Shown: piece after piece, positions 52,826 to 63,925 of the stretch | Numbering within the stretch: position 1 is the first letter of the stretch | Layout of the letters: each line of letters begins with the position of its first letter | Assembly (NCBI RefSeq): GCF_002160065.1 | Contig: NZ_NFJW01000011.1 | Location: 24,142 to 88,141, forward strand | Length of the DNA: 64,000 nt | Direction of reading: 5' to 3' | DNA from: Collinsella sp. An2 | GTDB lineage: Bacteria > Actinomycetota > Coriobacteriia > Coriobacteriales > Coriobacteriaceae | Notes under the pieces: model-generated | Databases searched by the model: none | Told to the model about the DNA's origin: nothing | Seen by the model: the letters and a program-made list of their open reading frames with translations, nothing else | Position numbers and translations under genes: made by a program

Positions 52826-53584
52826 ATGGCTACCACCGAGAACACCGAGGCGCGCCGCTGTGCGCTCGTGACGGGCGGCTCCCGCGGCATCGGCCGCGCC
52901 GTCTGCCTTGAGCTTGCGCGCGCCGGCATGGACATCGCCGTCATCTACGCCGGCAACGAGGAGGCCGCCCAGGCCACCGTCGCCGCCGTTGAGGAGCTGG
53001 GTTCGACCGCGCGCGCCTACCGCTGCGACGTGAGCTCCGCCGACGAGGTCGATGCCACGGTCAAGCAGGTCATCGCCGATTTCGGCGGCGTGTGGACACT
53101 CGTCAACAACGCCGGCGTCACGCGCGACACGCTCCTCGCCCGCATGAAGGAAGAGGACTTCGACCGCGTGCTCGACGTCAACCTCAAGGGCACCTACCAC
53201 ATGGTGCGCGCCCTCACGCGGCAGTTCATGCGCCAGCGCGGCGGCCGCATCATCAACATGAGCTCCGTCGTGGGCCTTATGGGCAACGCGGGCCAGGTCA
53301 ACTACGCCGCTTCCAAGGCGGGTGTGATCGGCCTCACCAAGTCCGTCGCCCGCGAGCTCGCCGGCCGCAACGTCACGGTCAACGCCGTGGCTCCCGGCTT
53401 CGTGGAGACCGACATGACCGCCAACCTCCCCGAGGCCGCCCGCGAGCAGTACGAGCACCAGATTCCGCTCGGCCGCCTGGCAAGCGCCGATGAGGTGGCC
53501 GCCCTCGTAGGCTTTTTGGCGAGCGACGCCGCCGCTTACATCACCGGCGAGGTCATCCGCGTCGACGGCGGCATGGCGATGTAG
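52826..53584 (+). CDS. fabG: 3-oxoacyl-ACP reductase
   Basis: This 252-residue NADPH-dependent short-chain dehydrogenase has TGGSRGIGRAV near 15-25, NNAGVTRDTLL near 92, the catalytic Ser in INMSSVVGLMGNAGQ near 145, and YAASK near 158-162 holding the Tyr and Lys. C-terminal VIRVDGGMAM is typical of FabG. A non-conserved N-terminal tail of about 10 residues precedes the Rossmann fold. A REP palindrome follows before fabF. Confidence 0.95.
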   Translation: MATTENTEARRCALVTGGSRGIGRAVCLELARAGMDIAVIYAGNEEAAQATVAAVEELGSTARAYRCDVSSADEVDATVKQVIADFGGVWTLVNNAGVTRDTLLARMKEEDFDRVLDVNLKGTYHMVRALTRQFMRQRGGRIINMSSVVGLMGNAGQVNYAASKAGVIGLTKSVARELAGRNVTVNAVAPGFVETDMTANLPEAAREQYEHQIPLGRLASADEVAALVGFLASDAAAYITGEVIRVDGGMAM

Positions 53585-53604
53585 CAGGCTCCGGCCACCC
53601 CTGT

Positions 53605-53693
53605 CTGACAATGGGGACGGGTCCATTTGTCAGACGCGCATGCTCCCGTCACGGAACGAACGGTCTGACAAATGGACCCGTCCCCATTGTCAG
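53605..53693. repeat. REP palindrome pair between fabG and fabF
   Basis: An 89-bp element with perfect 31-bp inverted arms (53605-53635 and 53663-53693). Each arm also folds alone, with CTGACAATGG pairing with CCATTTGTCAG around GGACGGGT. The outer stem differs from the copies at 13.8 and 19.9 kb but the loop core ATGGGGACGGGT is the same. It lies inside the fab operon, between genes. Confidence 0.9.
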
Positions 53694-53715
53694 GCGCTCC
53701 TAAAGGAGATTGAAC

Positions 53716-54957
53716 ATGGAACACAGAGTGGTCGTCACCGGCATGGGCGCCGTCACGCCCGTGGGCAACAGTGCTCCCGAGACCTGGGAGGCGTTCGTTG
53801 CCGGCAAGAACGGCATCGATACCATCACGCGCTTCGACACGTCGGACCTCAAGGTCACCGTCGCCGGCGAGGTCAAGGACCTCGACTGCGCCGAGCGCCT
53901 GGGCTGCAACACGCGCCACATGGATCTCTTCGTCCAGTACGCGCTCGTTGCCGCCGACGAGGCCGCCGCACAGGCAGGCCTTGACGTCGAGGGCGCCTTC
54001 GACCGCGACCGCGTGGGCGTCTACGTGGGGTCGGGCATCGGCGGCATGCGCTCGTACACCGAAAACGTCGACACCATGCGCGCCCGCGGCGCACGTCGCG
54101 TCTCGCCCTTCATGATCCCCATGATGATCGCGAACATGGCAGCCGGCGAGATCGCCATCCGCCAGAAGCTTTACGGCCCCACCCTGCCCGTGGTGACCGC
54201 CTGTGCCACCTCCGCCCACACCATCGGCGAGGCCTTCCGTGCCATCAAGCACGGCTATGCCGACGCCATCCTCGCAGGCGGCGCCGAGGGCGCGCTCGTG
54301 CCCGAGGCCGTGGCAGGCTTCACCAACGCCAAGGCGCTCACCAAAAACCCCGACCCCCAGACCGCCTGCCGTCCGTTTGACGCAGGCCGCGACGGCTTCG
54401 TCATGGGCGAGGGTGCAGGCATCGTGGTGCTCGAGGAGCTCGAGCACGCCCGTGCCCGTGGCGCGCAGATCCTGGCCGAGGTCGTAGGCTACGGCAACAC
54501 CTGCGACGGCTACCACATCACGAGCCCCGACCCCGAGTCGCGCGGCATCACCCGCGCCATCGCCGAGGCTATCGAAGGCACCGGCCTCGATGCGGCCGAG
54601 GGCCTCTACATCAATGCCCACGGCACCTCGACCAAGCTCAACGATGCATCCGAGACCCGCGGCTTCAAGCTTGCCCTGGGCGAGGAGGCCGCGCGCAAGG
54701 CCCATATCTCGTCGACCAAGTCGATGACCGGCCACATGCTTGGCGCGACGGGCGCCGTCGAGGCCATCGCCTGCATCGATGCGATTCGCGAGGGAGCCAT
54801 CCCGCCGACGATCCATTACGCCGAGCCCGATCCGGACTGCGATCTTGATTACACCCCCAACCAGGCCGTACATGCCCAGGTGCGCTGGGCGCTCTCCACG
54901 AACCTTGGGTTCGGCGGACACAACGCGGCGCTGGCGTTCAAAGCATACGAGGACTAA
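53716..54957 (+). CDS. fabF: beta-ketoacyl-ACP synthase II
   Basis: This 413-residue condensing enzyme opens RVVVTGMGAVTPVGN and has the catalytic Cys in VTACATSAHTIGEAF near 163, the first His in INAHGTSTKLND near 300 and the second in KSMTGHMLGATGAVEA near 340. The C-terminal NLGFGGHNAALAF is the usual NxGFGGxN motif. AAAGGAG lies 7 bp before the ATG at 53716, just after the REP palindrome, so ribosome loading is independent of fabG. Confidence 0.94.
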   Translation: MEHRVVVTGMGAVTPVGNSAPETWEAFVAGKNGIDTITRFDTSDLKVTVAGEVKDLDCAERLGCNTRHMDLFVQYALVAADEAAAQAGLDVEGAFDRDRVGVYVGSGIGGMRSYTENVDTMRARGARRVSPFMIPMMIANMAAGEIAIRQKLYGPTLPVVTACATSAHTIGEAFRAIKHGYADAILAGGAEGALVPEAVAGFTNAKALTKNPDPQTACRPFDAGRDGFVMGEGAGIVVLEELEHARARGAQILAEVVGYGNTCDGYHITSPDPESRGITRAIAEAIEGTGLDAAEGLYINAHGTSTKLNDASETRGFKLALGEEAARKAHISSTKSMTGHMLGATGAVEAIACIDAIREGAIPPTIHYAEPDPDCDLDYTPNQAVHAQVRWALSTNLGFGGHNAALAFKAYED

Positions 54958-54959
54958 CT

Positions 54960-55478
54960 ATGCACATCGATTCTAAGAAACTTGACGAGGTCGCCGCGCT
55001 CATGGAGCGCCATGGCCTCTCGCGCGTGCGGATTGCCGAAGAAGACGGTCGCGTCGTAGAGCTTGAGCGTACCGCCCCGCAGCCTGCGCCGGCCGCGCCC
55101 GTCGCCCCGGTGATGATGGCCGCGCCCGCAGCCGCTCCTGCTGCCCCTGCTGCCGTGCCTGCCCCCGCCGCTCCGGCAGTCGCCACCGACGCCGAGCCCG
55201 CGGACGAGGCACCGCTTGACATGGCGAGCACCCACGAGGTCGCCGCGCCCATGGTCGGCGTGTTCTACGCCGCTCCCTCCCCCGGAGCCGAACCTTTCGT
55301 GAAGGTGGGCTCGAAGGTGCGCCGCGGCGACACGCTCTGCGTGATCGAAGCTATGAAGCTCATGAACGAGGTCGTCGCCGAATGCGACGGCGAGGTCGTC
55401 GACATCTGCGTGAAAGACGGCGAGCTCGTCGAGTACGGCGCATGCCTCATGAAGATCAACGAGGAGGCGGCCGCATGA
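54960..55478 (+). CDS. accB: acetyl-CoA carboxylase biotin carboxyl carrier protein
   Basis: This 172-residue BCCP has an N-terminal helical part, a long Ala/Pro-rich flexible linker at about 40-75, and the C-terminal biotinyl domain. The biotin-accepting lysine is in CVIEAMKLMNEV near 130. The thumb and hammerhead region (APMVGVFYAAPSPGAEPFVKVG) is normal. It lies 2 bp after fabF and overlaps fabZ by 4 bp (ATGA). It needs biotin, tying the operon to the divergent bioY. Confidence 0.95.
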   Translation: MHIDSKKLDEVAALMERHGLSRVRIAEEDGRVVELERTAPQPAPAAPVAPVMMAAPAAAPAAPAAVPAPAAPAVATDAEPADEAPLDMASTHEVAAPMVGVFYAAPSPGAEPFVKVGSKVRRGDTLCVIEAMKLMNEVVAECDGEVVDICVKDGELVEYGACLMKINEEAAA

Positions 55479-55912
55479 ACCGCGAAGAGCTGAAGCAGAT
55501 CCTGCCGCACCGCGAGCCCATGCTCCTGCTGGACGAGGCCGAGGTCGTCGACGGCGAGGCCCACGGCAAGATCACCATTACCGGAGACGAGTTCTTTGTC
55601 CAGGGCCACTTCCCGGGCAACCCCGTCGTTCCCGGCGTGATCCTGTGCGAGATGCTCGCCCAGAACTGCTGCGTCCTCATGGGCGACGACCCGGCGCTCA
55701 AGGGCGCCACGCCCCTCTACACGAGCTTGGACAAGGTGCGCTTCAAGCACCCCGTTCGCCCGGGCGATACCCTGGAGCTCACCTGCCGTCTCACCCGTGC
55801 GCGCGGACCGTTCCGCTTCGCCACCGGCGAAGGGCGCGTAAACGGCACCCTGTGCGTGCAGGCAGAGATGTCCTTCGCGCTCATGCCGCCCGAGACCGGC
55901 GCCACCGCCTGA
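55475..55912 (+). CDS. fabZ: 3-hydroxyacyl-ACP dehydratase
   Basis: This 145-residue hot-dog-fold dehydratase has LPHREPMLLLDE near 9-20, then the catalytic His in QGHFPGNPVVPGVILCEMLAQ near 46-66, with the acidic residue in the same helix. KFKHPVRPGD-like VRFKHPVRPGD is present near 92. The ATG is in the ATGA overlap with accB, and GGAGG lies 7 bp upstream. It removes water from the 3-hydroxyacyl intermediate. No separate fabM or fabA isomerase is in the operon. Confidence 0.94.
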   Translation: MNREELKQILPHREPMLLLDEAEVVDGEAHGKITITGDEFFVQGHFPGNPVVPGVILCEMLAQNCCVLMGDDPALKGATPLYTSLDKVRFKHPVRPGDTLELTCRLTRARGPFRFATGEGRVNGTLCVQAEMSFALMPPETGATA

Positions 55913-55925
55913 TCGGAGCCGTTCC

Positions 55926-57255
<1,330 letters not shown>

Positions 57256-57266
<11 letters not shown>

Positions 57267-58983
57267 GCGAAACGGCGTGAACAAGCTCGAGGGGCCCGTG
57301 ACTGACGTCCCCGTGGAGCTGCCGCCCCGCCATCTATACGTGAAATGCCCCAGCTGCCGCCGCATCATCGACCAGGAGCAGCTCGACGCCGGCCTCGACG
57401 TATGCCCGCGCTGCGGACACCACATGCGCATCGGCGCCCGCAAGCGCATCGCGCTCACCGTGGACGCCGGCAGCTTCGAAGAATGGGATGCCGACCTCGC
57501 GGCAACCGACTTCCTGTCCTTCCCCGGCTACGCCGAGAAGCTCGCTGCCGCGCGTGCCAAGACCGGCGAGAGCGACGCCGTCGTGTGCGGCCGCGCCTCC
57601 ATCGGTGGTGCGCCCTGCGTGATCTTCGTCATGAACGGCGACTTCATGATGGGCTCCATGGGAGCCGTCGTGGGCGAGAAGATCTGCCGTGCCTTCGAGC
57701 GCGCGATCGACCTACGCCTGCCTGTGGTGGGCTTCACCGTCTCGGGCGGCGCCCGCATGCAGGAGGGCACCACCTCGCTCATGCAGATGGCCAAGGTCTC
57801 CGGCGCGGTGCTGCGCCATCGCGAGGCAGGCCTCCCCTACCTGGTCATGCTCACCGACCCCACCACCGGCGGCGTCACGGCGAGCTTCGCCATGGAGGGT
57901 GACGTCATCATCGCCGAGCACGACGCGCTTGTCGCTTTCGCAGGCCCGCGCGTGGTGGAGCAGACCACCCATAAGCGCCTGCCCGCAGGCTTCCAGCGCG
58001 CCGAGTTCCTGCTCGACCACGGGTTTGTCGACATGGTCGTCGACCGCCCCAACGTGCCGTCGGTGCTCTCCGAGCTGCTCCACCTACTCTCGGGCGAAAC
58101 GCCGGCTGCAGGCTCTCTCCACAGCCTTGCACACCTGCCGGGCGGCCACGGCAAGCGCGGTAGTCGCCACAAGCGCCTGCCCGCCCCGAAGACGCCCTGG
58201 GACGTGGTGCGCAACGCCCGCTCCGCCGACCGCCCCACCTGCCTTGAGATCATCGAGCGCTCGCTCGACGGCTTCATCGAGCTCCACGGCGACCGCCGCT
58301 TTGGCGACGACCACGCCATCGTGGCCGGCCTGGGCTGGGTCGACGGGCGCGTGGTCGCCATCGCCTGCACCGAGCGCGGCCGCAGCACCAAGGAGCGCGT
58401 GGACCGCAACTTCGGATCGGCAAACCCCGAGGGCTATCGCAAGGCACGCCGCATCATGCTGCTCGCCGAGCGCTTCGGCCTGCCCATGGTATGCCTCGTC
58501 GACACCTCGGGCGCCTACTGCGGCATCGGTGCCGAAGAGCGCGGGCAGGGCGAGGCCATCGCGACCAACCTCGTCACCATGTCCGGCCTGCGCACGCCTA
58601 TCGTGAGCGTCGTCGTGGGCGAGGGCGGCAGCGGCGGCGCGCTCGCGCTCGCCGTGGCGGACCGCGTCCTCATGCTGGGCAATGCCGCCTACTCCGTCGT
58701 AAGCCCCGAGGGATGCGCCTCCATCCTCTGGAAGAAGACCAACCGCGCACCCGACGCTGCGGAGGCCCTGGGCCTTACCGCCGACACGCTCTCGAGCCTC
58801 GGCGTCGTCGACGGCGTGATCGAGGATGCCGACCTCGACGCTGCAGAGCTGGCCGACCGCGTATGGCACCGTATCGAGCGCGAACTCGACGAGCTCGATA
58901 CCAAGACCGCGGACGAGCTGGTCGAAACGCGCCAGCAGAAGTTCCGCGCCATGGGAACGGGGGTCATATGCTCGCTATCGTGA
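57256..58983 (+). CDS. accDA: fused acetyl-CoA carboxylase carboxyltransferase beta-alpha (AccDA)
   Basis: This 575-residue protein joins both carboxyltransferase subunits. The N-terminal AccD half (about 1-290) carries the zinc ribbon CPSC...CPRC near 33-54 and the acyl-CoA pocket FTVSGGARMQEG. The AccA half (about 310-560) has LIDTSGAYCG-like CLVDTSGAYCGIGAEERGQG and VGEGGSGGALAL. The bacterial norm is two genes; here one frame is open throughout, without a separate AccA start. The usual N-terminal coiled coil of AccA is largely absent. It overlaps accC and degV. Confidence 0.94.
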
Positions 58984-59807
58984 CCGACTCCACCTGCGCG
59001 CTCACGCGCCACGAGGCGGAGCTTCTGGGGGTAGAAGTCATCCCCATGACCTACATCGTCGATGGACGCCGGCTGCGCGAACAGCCTCTTGGCGAAAACG
59101 GAGAATACGCTGAGATGCTCCAGAAGGCCTCTTCAGCCTCAACCGAGGCCGTGCGTACCCTCGCCTTCGCAAAGGCCTTTCAGCGCCAGCTGAAGGCCGG
59201 AAACGACGTTTTGTGCCTTACCATCTCATCCCGTCTTTCGGGAACCTACCGCAGCGCGGTCGAGGCAGCCAAGATCTGCAACGGGCCGCGCGGCGAGGGC
59301 GACGTACGCGTGGAGGTCGTCGATTCGTGGTGCACCGCGGGAGCGCTTGAGTTCCTGGTGCGCCGCGCCTGCCGGCTCGCTCGCGAGGGACAGCCCCTCT
59401 CGGCAGTCGTCGCCGACCTGCTGGCAAGCCGCGCCGCCCAGGATGTCGTCTTCAGCGTGCCGGATATGGCCATCCTGCGCAGCAGCGGCCGCCTCGGCGC
59501 GGTCCGCAGGTCGCTCGGAACCGTACTCAACCGTTATCCCGTCATGCACCTGTCCGAGGGCGCCGTGGAACCCCTTTGCCGCGCCCGCGGCACGCGCGGG
59601 GTCGCGCGCGCCATGGTGGACGCCGTACCCGAAGGTGCCACCCAGTTCATCATCTCCCACTTTGGGATGCGTGGCCTCGAGATCCAGCACCTCATGCTCG
59701 CCCTGCGCGACCGCTTCCCACATGCCACCGTGCATGTGAAGGACGGCGGCCCGGTGCTCGCCGTGAACATCGGCGTTGGATCCATGGGCCTGGCATGGTC
59801 CTTCTAA
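58968..59807 (+). CDS. DegV-family fatty-acid-binding protein
   Basis: This 279-residue DegV protein begins MLAIVTDSTCALTRHEAELL, with VEVIPMTYIVDG near 24 and TISSRLSGTYRSA near 80 as the acyl-carboxylate-binding region. It ends GPVLAVNIGVGSMGLAW. Members that work with the kinase FakA are called FakB and present fatty acids for phosphorylation. Its place at the end of the fatty acid operon, overlapping accDA by 16 bp, supports a FakB-like role, but no fakA is in the window. Confidence 0.88.
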   Translation: MLAIVTDSTCALTRHEAELLGVEVIPMTYIVDGRRLREQPLGENGEYAEMLQKASSASTEAVRTLAFAKAFQRQLKAGNDVLCLTISSRLSGTYRSAVEAAKICNGPRGEGDVRVEVVDSWCTAGALEFLVRRACRLAREGQPLSAVVADLLASRAAQDVVFSVPDMAILRSSGRLGAVRRSLGTVLNRYPVMHLSEGAVEPLCRARGTRGVARAMVDAVPEGATQFIISHFGMRGLEIQHLMLALRDRFPHATVHVKDGGPVLAVNIGVGSMGLAWSF

Positions 59808-59850
59808 CGCACGCTCCAGCCTCTATAGCCGCGCTGATACGCGAAACGCA

Positions 59851-59880
59851 GCGGCCCCCGAATCGGGGGCCGTTTTTTGT
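59851..59880 (+). terminator. terminator of the fab-acc operon
   Basis: GCGGCCCCCG-AATC-GGGGGCCGT is followed by TTTTTGT on the plus strand, 43 bp after the degV stop. Confidence 0.9.
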
Positions 59881-59898
59881 CGAGGTTTGCTCGAGCCG

Positions 59899-62142
59899 TT
59901 AGTGCTTGCTCTTCCAGCCTTGGCGCTTGCGACCGCCGCCGAAAACGCTGCCCTTGCGCGCGTCGCGACGCAGACGCTCCATGATCTCTTCCTCGGTTCC
60001 GCCCTCGACGATAGCCTTGAGGTGCACGATGTTGTCGCGCAGACGCGCGGCCTCTTCGAAGTCCATGGCCTGCGACGCGGTGCGCATGTCGTCCTCCATG
60101 GTGGCGATAATGCGCAGCAGCTCGTCTTTGGGCAGATTCGAGAGCTCCTCGGCAAGCTGCTGGCCGGCCGACGCTGCAACGCCGGGCGCTGCATCGGCGC
60201 CGTCCCCCGCCGGCGTGAAGAACTCGCCATGCCCCAGCGAGTCTCCGCGCGACCGATCGCGGCGTCCCACGTTGTCCTCCGCCTCGGCGATAAAACTCGA
60301 GATATCGTTGATGGCCTTGCGCACCGTCTTGGGCTCGATGCCATGGTCCTCGTTGAACTTCATCTGGATGGCGCGGCGTCGGTTCGTCTCATCGATGGCC
60401 TCGCGCATGGAATCCGTGATGACGTCGGCATACATGATGACCTCACCGTCGGCGTTGCGCGCGGCGCGGCCGATCGTCTGGATGAGCGAGCGCCGGTTGC
60501 GAAGGAACCCCTCTTTGTCCGCATCGAGAATCGCCACGAGGGAGACTTCGGGCAAGTCGAGGCCCTCGCGCAGCAGGTTGATGCCCACGAGCACGTCGAT
60601 CTTCCCCTGACGCAGGTCGCGCAGAATCTCTACGCGGTCCATGGTCGCCGTATCCGAATGCATGTAGTTGACCTTGATGCCCGCGTCGAGCAGGTGATCG
60701 GTCAGGTCTTCGGCCATGCGCTTGGTAAGCGTGGTCACCAGCACGCGCTCGTGGCGCGCCACACGCGTTCGAATCTCGTCCAGCAGGTCGTCGATCTGCC
60801 CGCGCACCGGGCGCACATCGATCTTTGGATCGAGCAGGCCCGTGGGACGAATGATCTGTTCTACGTTGTTCTGGCTCACGCGCAGCTCGTAGTCACCCGG
60901 GGTTGCAGAGACATAGATGAACTGCGGAATGCGCGCTTCAAACTCGTCGAAACGCAGCGGGCGGTTGTCGAGCGCCGACGGCAGACGGAAGCCGTGCTCC
61001 ACGAGCGTCACCTTGCGCGAACGATCGCCTTCATGCATGCCGCGAATCTGCGGCACCGTGACGTGGCTCTCGTCGATGATGCAGAGCATGTCCTTCGGGA
61101 AATAGTCGATGAGCGTGAAGGGCGGCTCACCCGGCTTGCGTCCGTCGAGGTGGCGCGAGTAGTTCTCGATGCCGTTGCAGTAACCCATGGTCTCGAGCAT
61201 CTCGAGGTCGTAGTCCGTACGCTGCTGCAGGCGCTGGGCCTCGAGCAGCTTGTCGTTCTCCTTGAGCTCGGCAACGCGGTGTTCAAGCTCTTCTTCGATC
61301 GTCTTCAACGCCTTGGTGACCTTTGGCTTTTCGGTCACGTAGTGCGATGCGGGCCACACGGGAATGGCGTCGTACTCGCGCAGGATCTCTCCGGTCACCT
61401 CGTCGATCTCGGCGATGAGCTCGACCTCGTCGCCAAAGAATTCAAACCGCAGCGGATGCTCGGCATAGGGCGGGAACACATCGACCACGTCACCGCGCAC
61501 GCGGAACGTGCCGCGCGCAAGGTCGAAGTCGTTGCGGTCGTATTGGATGTCGATGAGCGCATGGATGAAGTCGTCGCGCTCAAGCGGCTCCTTCTTGTCG
61601 ACGTTGGGCGCAAGGCCCGCGTAGTCCTCGGGCGAGCCGATACCGTAGATGCACGAGACGCTCGCCACCACGATGACGTCGCGACGGCTTAGCAGCTGGG
61701 CGGTCGCCTGGTGGCGCAGCATCTCCACCTCCTCGTTGATGGAGGCGTCTTTTTCGATATAGGTGTCGCTCTGCGGCACATAGGCCTCGGGCTGATAGTA
61801 GTCGTAGTACGAGACGAAGTACACGACGGCGTTATGGGGGAAGAACTCCTTGAGCTCGCTCGCCAGCTGGGCGGCAAGGGTCTTGTTGGGTGCCATGACC
61901 AGCGTCGGCTTGCCAAGGGCTTCAATGGTCTTAGCCATGGTATAGGTCTTACCCGAGCCGGTAACGCCCAGCAGGACCTGATACCGGTCGCCGTCCTGGA
62001 CCCCCTTCACGAGTGACGCGATGGCCTGCGGCTGGTCTCCAGCAGGTTCATAGGGGCTTACGACCTCAAAGTGCGCAGGCTCGCCCGAGACGCCAAAGCG
62101 TCGAAGCTCGCCGCCGACGCGCTCAACCTCAAAAGCCTCCAT
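59899..62142 (-). CDS. uvrB: excinuclease ABC subunit B
   Basis: This 747-residue helicase-like repair protein has Walker [14 protein letters not shown] near 62-74, the beta-hairpin region [12 protein letters not shown] near 110, DEXX motif [12 protein letters not shown] near 355 and helicase [14 protein letters not shown] near 560. A UVR domain with [21 protein letters not shown] sits near 700. About 75 residues between 620 and 690 are a variable insert. The ATG at 62142 has AGGAGG 5-7 bp upstream; an earlier in-frame start at 62226 is weaker. Convergent with the fab operon. Confidence 0.96.
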   Translation of the reverse strand: MEAFEVERVGGELRRFGVSGEPAHFEVVSPYEPAGDQPQAIASLVKGVQDGDRYQVLLGVTGSGKTYTMAKTIEALGKPTLVMAPNKTLAAQLASELKEFFPHNAVVYFVSYYDYYQPEAYVPQSDTYIEKDASINEEVEMLRHQATAQLLSRRDVIVVASVSCIYGIGSPEDYAGLAPNVDKKEPLERDDFIHALIDIQYDRNDFDLARGTFRVRGDVVDVFPPYAEHPLRFEFFGDEVELIAEIDEVTGEILREYDAIPVWPASHYVTEKPKVTKALKTIEEELEHRVAELKENDKLLEAQRLQQRTDYDLEMLETMGYCNGIENYSRHLDGRKPGEPPFTLIDYFPKDMLCIIDESHVTVPQIRGMHEGDRSRKVTLVEHGFRLPSALDNRPLRFDEFEARIPQFIYVSATPGDYELRVSQNNVEQIIRPTGLLDPKIDVRPVRGQIDDLLDEIRTRVARHERVLVTTLTKRMAEDLTDHLLDAGIKVNYMHSDTATMDRVEILRDLRQGKIDVLVGINLLREGLDLPEVSLVAILDADKEGFLRNRRSLIQTIGRAARNADGEVIMYADVITDSMREAIDETNRRRAIQMKFNEDHGIEPKTVRKAINDISSFIAEAEDNVGRRDRSRGDSLGHGEFFTPAGDGADAAPGVAASAGQQLAEELSNLPKDELLRIIATMEDDMRTASQAMDFEEAARLRDNIVHLKAIVEGGTEEEIMERLRRDARKGSVFGGGRKRQGWKSKH

Positions 62143-62254
62143 GGCACCTCCTACAATCCGGAAATCGGCACAACAGCATACAGCGATATACCCATCTCGC
62201 AACACGCCGACACAGCTATGACGCATTGCAGGCGCATACGCCGCGCAACAAAAT

Positions 62255-62282
62255 CGCCCGCCCTCGAACGAGAGGACGGGCG
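62255..62282 (-). terminator. terminator after the lytic transglycosylase gene
   Basis: CGCCCG pairs with CGGGCG, with CCTC/GAGG inside, and on the minus strand is followed by ATTTTGTTG. It begins 4 bp from the stop codon and separates coaE-slt from uvrB. Confidence 0.8.
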
Positions 62283-62286
62283 AAGC

Positions 62287-62871
62287 CTAGGAAAGAAAGC
62301 TGTTGGGATACAGGTCCTCATAGCGCTCTTGGGCCGTGGTGACCCTGAAGAGATACGCCTGGGTCTCGGGGAAGGTGATGGCGTTGTGCAGCGCCGTATC
62401 CTCCTCGGCCCAATCATCAACGTTGCCCATGCCGGCGTTATAGGCAGCGATGGCGCGATCTGTGGCACCGTTGAAGTACTGGAGCAGATACGACAGATAC
62501 GCGCAGCCAAACTCGATGTTCGTGCGCGCGTCAAACAGGTCGTCGGCCGAATATCGCGAGCCATCGACGATGCCCTTGTCGATCATATCCTGAGCAGTTT
62601 CAGGCATGAGCTGCATAAGACCCTCGGCGCCCTTGTTTGAGCGGGCATCCTCGTCCCAATTCGATTCTGTCTTGATGACCGCAGCGACCAGATAGGGATC
62701 CACGCCGTGCGCACGGGCAGATTCCACGATGTACTCCTCGTGCTCGAGAGGGTACATGGCCCCGAAAAGCAACGACGGTGCATATGAGAACAGCGCTGCC
62801 GCGATACCGAAAACGGCAACCACAAGGAGCGGCAGTGTACGATACCACGCAAACAGACGAGGCCTAGCCAT
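62287..62871 (-). CDS. lytic murein transglycosylase (SLT domain), membrane-anchored
   Basis: This 194-residue protein has an N-terminal hydrophobic segment (LLVVAVFGIAAALFSYAPSLLF, about 14-36 in pieces) that may be an anchor or uncleaved signal, then a goose-type lysozyme-like SLT domain. The catalytic Glu is in AVIKTESNWDEDA near 67; GLMQLMPETAQDM and AIAAYNAGMGNVDDW are family landmarks. It cleaves peptidoglycan glycan strands. The ATG at 62871 overlaps coaE by 8 bp and has AAAGG 8 bp upstream; ATG at 62877 is too near that SD. Confidence 0.9.
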   Translation of the reverse strand: MARPRLFAWYRTLPLLVVAVFGIAAALFSYAPSLLFGAMYPLEHEEYIVESARAHGVDPYLVAAVIKTESNWDEDARSNKGAEGLMQLMPETAQDMIDKGIVDGSRYSADDLFDARTNIEFGCAYLSYLLQYFNGATDRAIAAYNAGMGNVDDWAEEDTALHNAITFPETQAYLFRVTTAQERYEDLYPNSFLS

Positions 62872-63589
62872 GGACATCGCCTTTCAAGGAAGTGTCCTGC
62901 GAAGGCTCAGGCGCAGCTGAGACGGCGTGAGTCAAACGGTCGGTGTCCATGTTGCGCATCGAGGCTACATGGCCACAATCGGCCTCTGGAAGCGTTTCAA
63001 GCCATCTATCGAGCTGAGCAAACAGCGAATTGTCAGCGGAGGTATTGTCGATAACAACCGTAGCCATGGAACGAAGCTCGTCCTCAGAGGGCTGACACGC
63101 CGAGCGCGCATCAAAGTCATCAGAATCCATACCGCGCTCAATTGCTCGCTCCCGGCGCACCTCCAGTGGCGCCGTAATCGCAAGCACAGCATCAGCAAGC
63201 GGAAAGATATCTTGGAACGCACGAGGAACGGAGACCTCGATGACAAGCAGCCCATAGTCAGGAAGGCTCACCGAACAGCAAAGCGACGGCAACAGAATCT
63301 CAGACAACCGCTGCTTCAAACGAGGATGAACGATGGCGTTAAGAGACGCAATGGACTCAGGCGTTGAAAAAGCACGCTCGGCAAGCAGCCGCCGCTGAAT
63401 ACCACCCTCAGCATCGAGCACGTCATAGCCAAAGGTCTCAGCAATCTCCTGAACCACATCCGAACCCGGAACATAGAGGTCTTTGGCCCATTGATCCAGG
63501 TCGATTCGATGAGCTCCTCGGGACTCGAGATACCGCGTCGCCGTGGACTTACCCGAAGCAATATTGCCTATGACGAAAGCAGCGTACAT
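62864..63589 (-). CDS. coaE: dephospho-CoA kinase
   Basis: This 241-residue P-loop kinase phosphorylates dephospho-CoA at the 3' hydroxyl, the last step of CoA synthesis. Walker A is GNIASGKSTATRYLE at residues 8-22, followed by the conserved IDLDQWAKDLY near 34 and LNAIVHPRLKQRL near 83. The C-terminal 40 residues are an unusual low-complexity extension beyond the family end. It overlaps the transglycosylase gene. A palindrome GTAAGCAGCTTAC lies 28 bp upstream (63617-63629). Confidence 0.92.
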   Translation of the reverse strand: MYAAFVIGNIASGKSTATRYLESRGAHRIDLDQWAKDLYVPGSDVVQEIAETFGYDVLDAEGGIQRRLLAERAFSTPESIASLNAIVHPRLKQRLSEILLPSLCCSVSLPDYGLLVIEVSVPRAFQDIFPLADAVLAITAPLEVRRERAIERGMDSDDFDARSACQPSEDELRSMATVVIDNTSADNSLFAQLDRWLETLPEADCGHVASMRNMDTDRLTHAVSAAPEPSQDTSLKGDVHG

Positions 63590-63867
63590 GTCTTCCTAAC
63601 GACAGGTTAGCGTTACGTAAGCAGCTTACATCGGCGCACCAGGCCCTTGGCCGTCGCCATAAAAAAACAGGCCCGCGCGGGCGAGCCAATAGGGTCAAAG
63701 AATGCGCCGGCGTCCTATTCACGACTTAATGGAATGACCCCCACTCCGCTTCGGCACGACATGGCGGCCGGCACGAAGCGGCCCCGGCGCAGGCCGGGCG
63801 GGCCGTCCCGCATGACGGAGGGCCGCGCGGGCCGCGTGGCGGGAACCTCCGCATGTATACGAAAGAA
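63590..63867. other. intergenic between coaE and the rRNA terminator
   Basis: No gene is seen. Apart from the short palindrome upstream of coaE and the hairpin at 63661-63682 there is only GC-rich sequence with local dyads such as GCGGGACGG. Confidence 0.5.
63661..63682 (-). terminator. hairpin with long T-run, minus strand
   Basis: GCCCG-CG-CGGGC with CT before a seven-T run on the minus strand. It probably gives final termination of the ribosomal RNA transcript entering from the right. Confidence 0.65.
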
Positions 63868-63894
63868 GGGGGGGGGCTCAGAGCCCCTCCCCCC
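63868..63894 (-). terminator. terminator directly after 5S rRNA
   Basis: GGGGGGAGGGGCTC pairs with GAGCCCCCCCCC on the minus strand and is followed by TTCTTTC. It lies about 32 bp beyond the 5S 3' end. Confidence 0.8.
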
Positions 63895-63925
63895 TGCGCG
63901 GGCCTCGCGGGCCCTGCGCCGCCCG

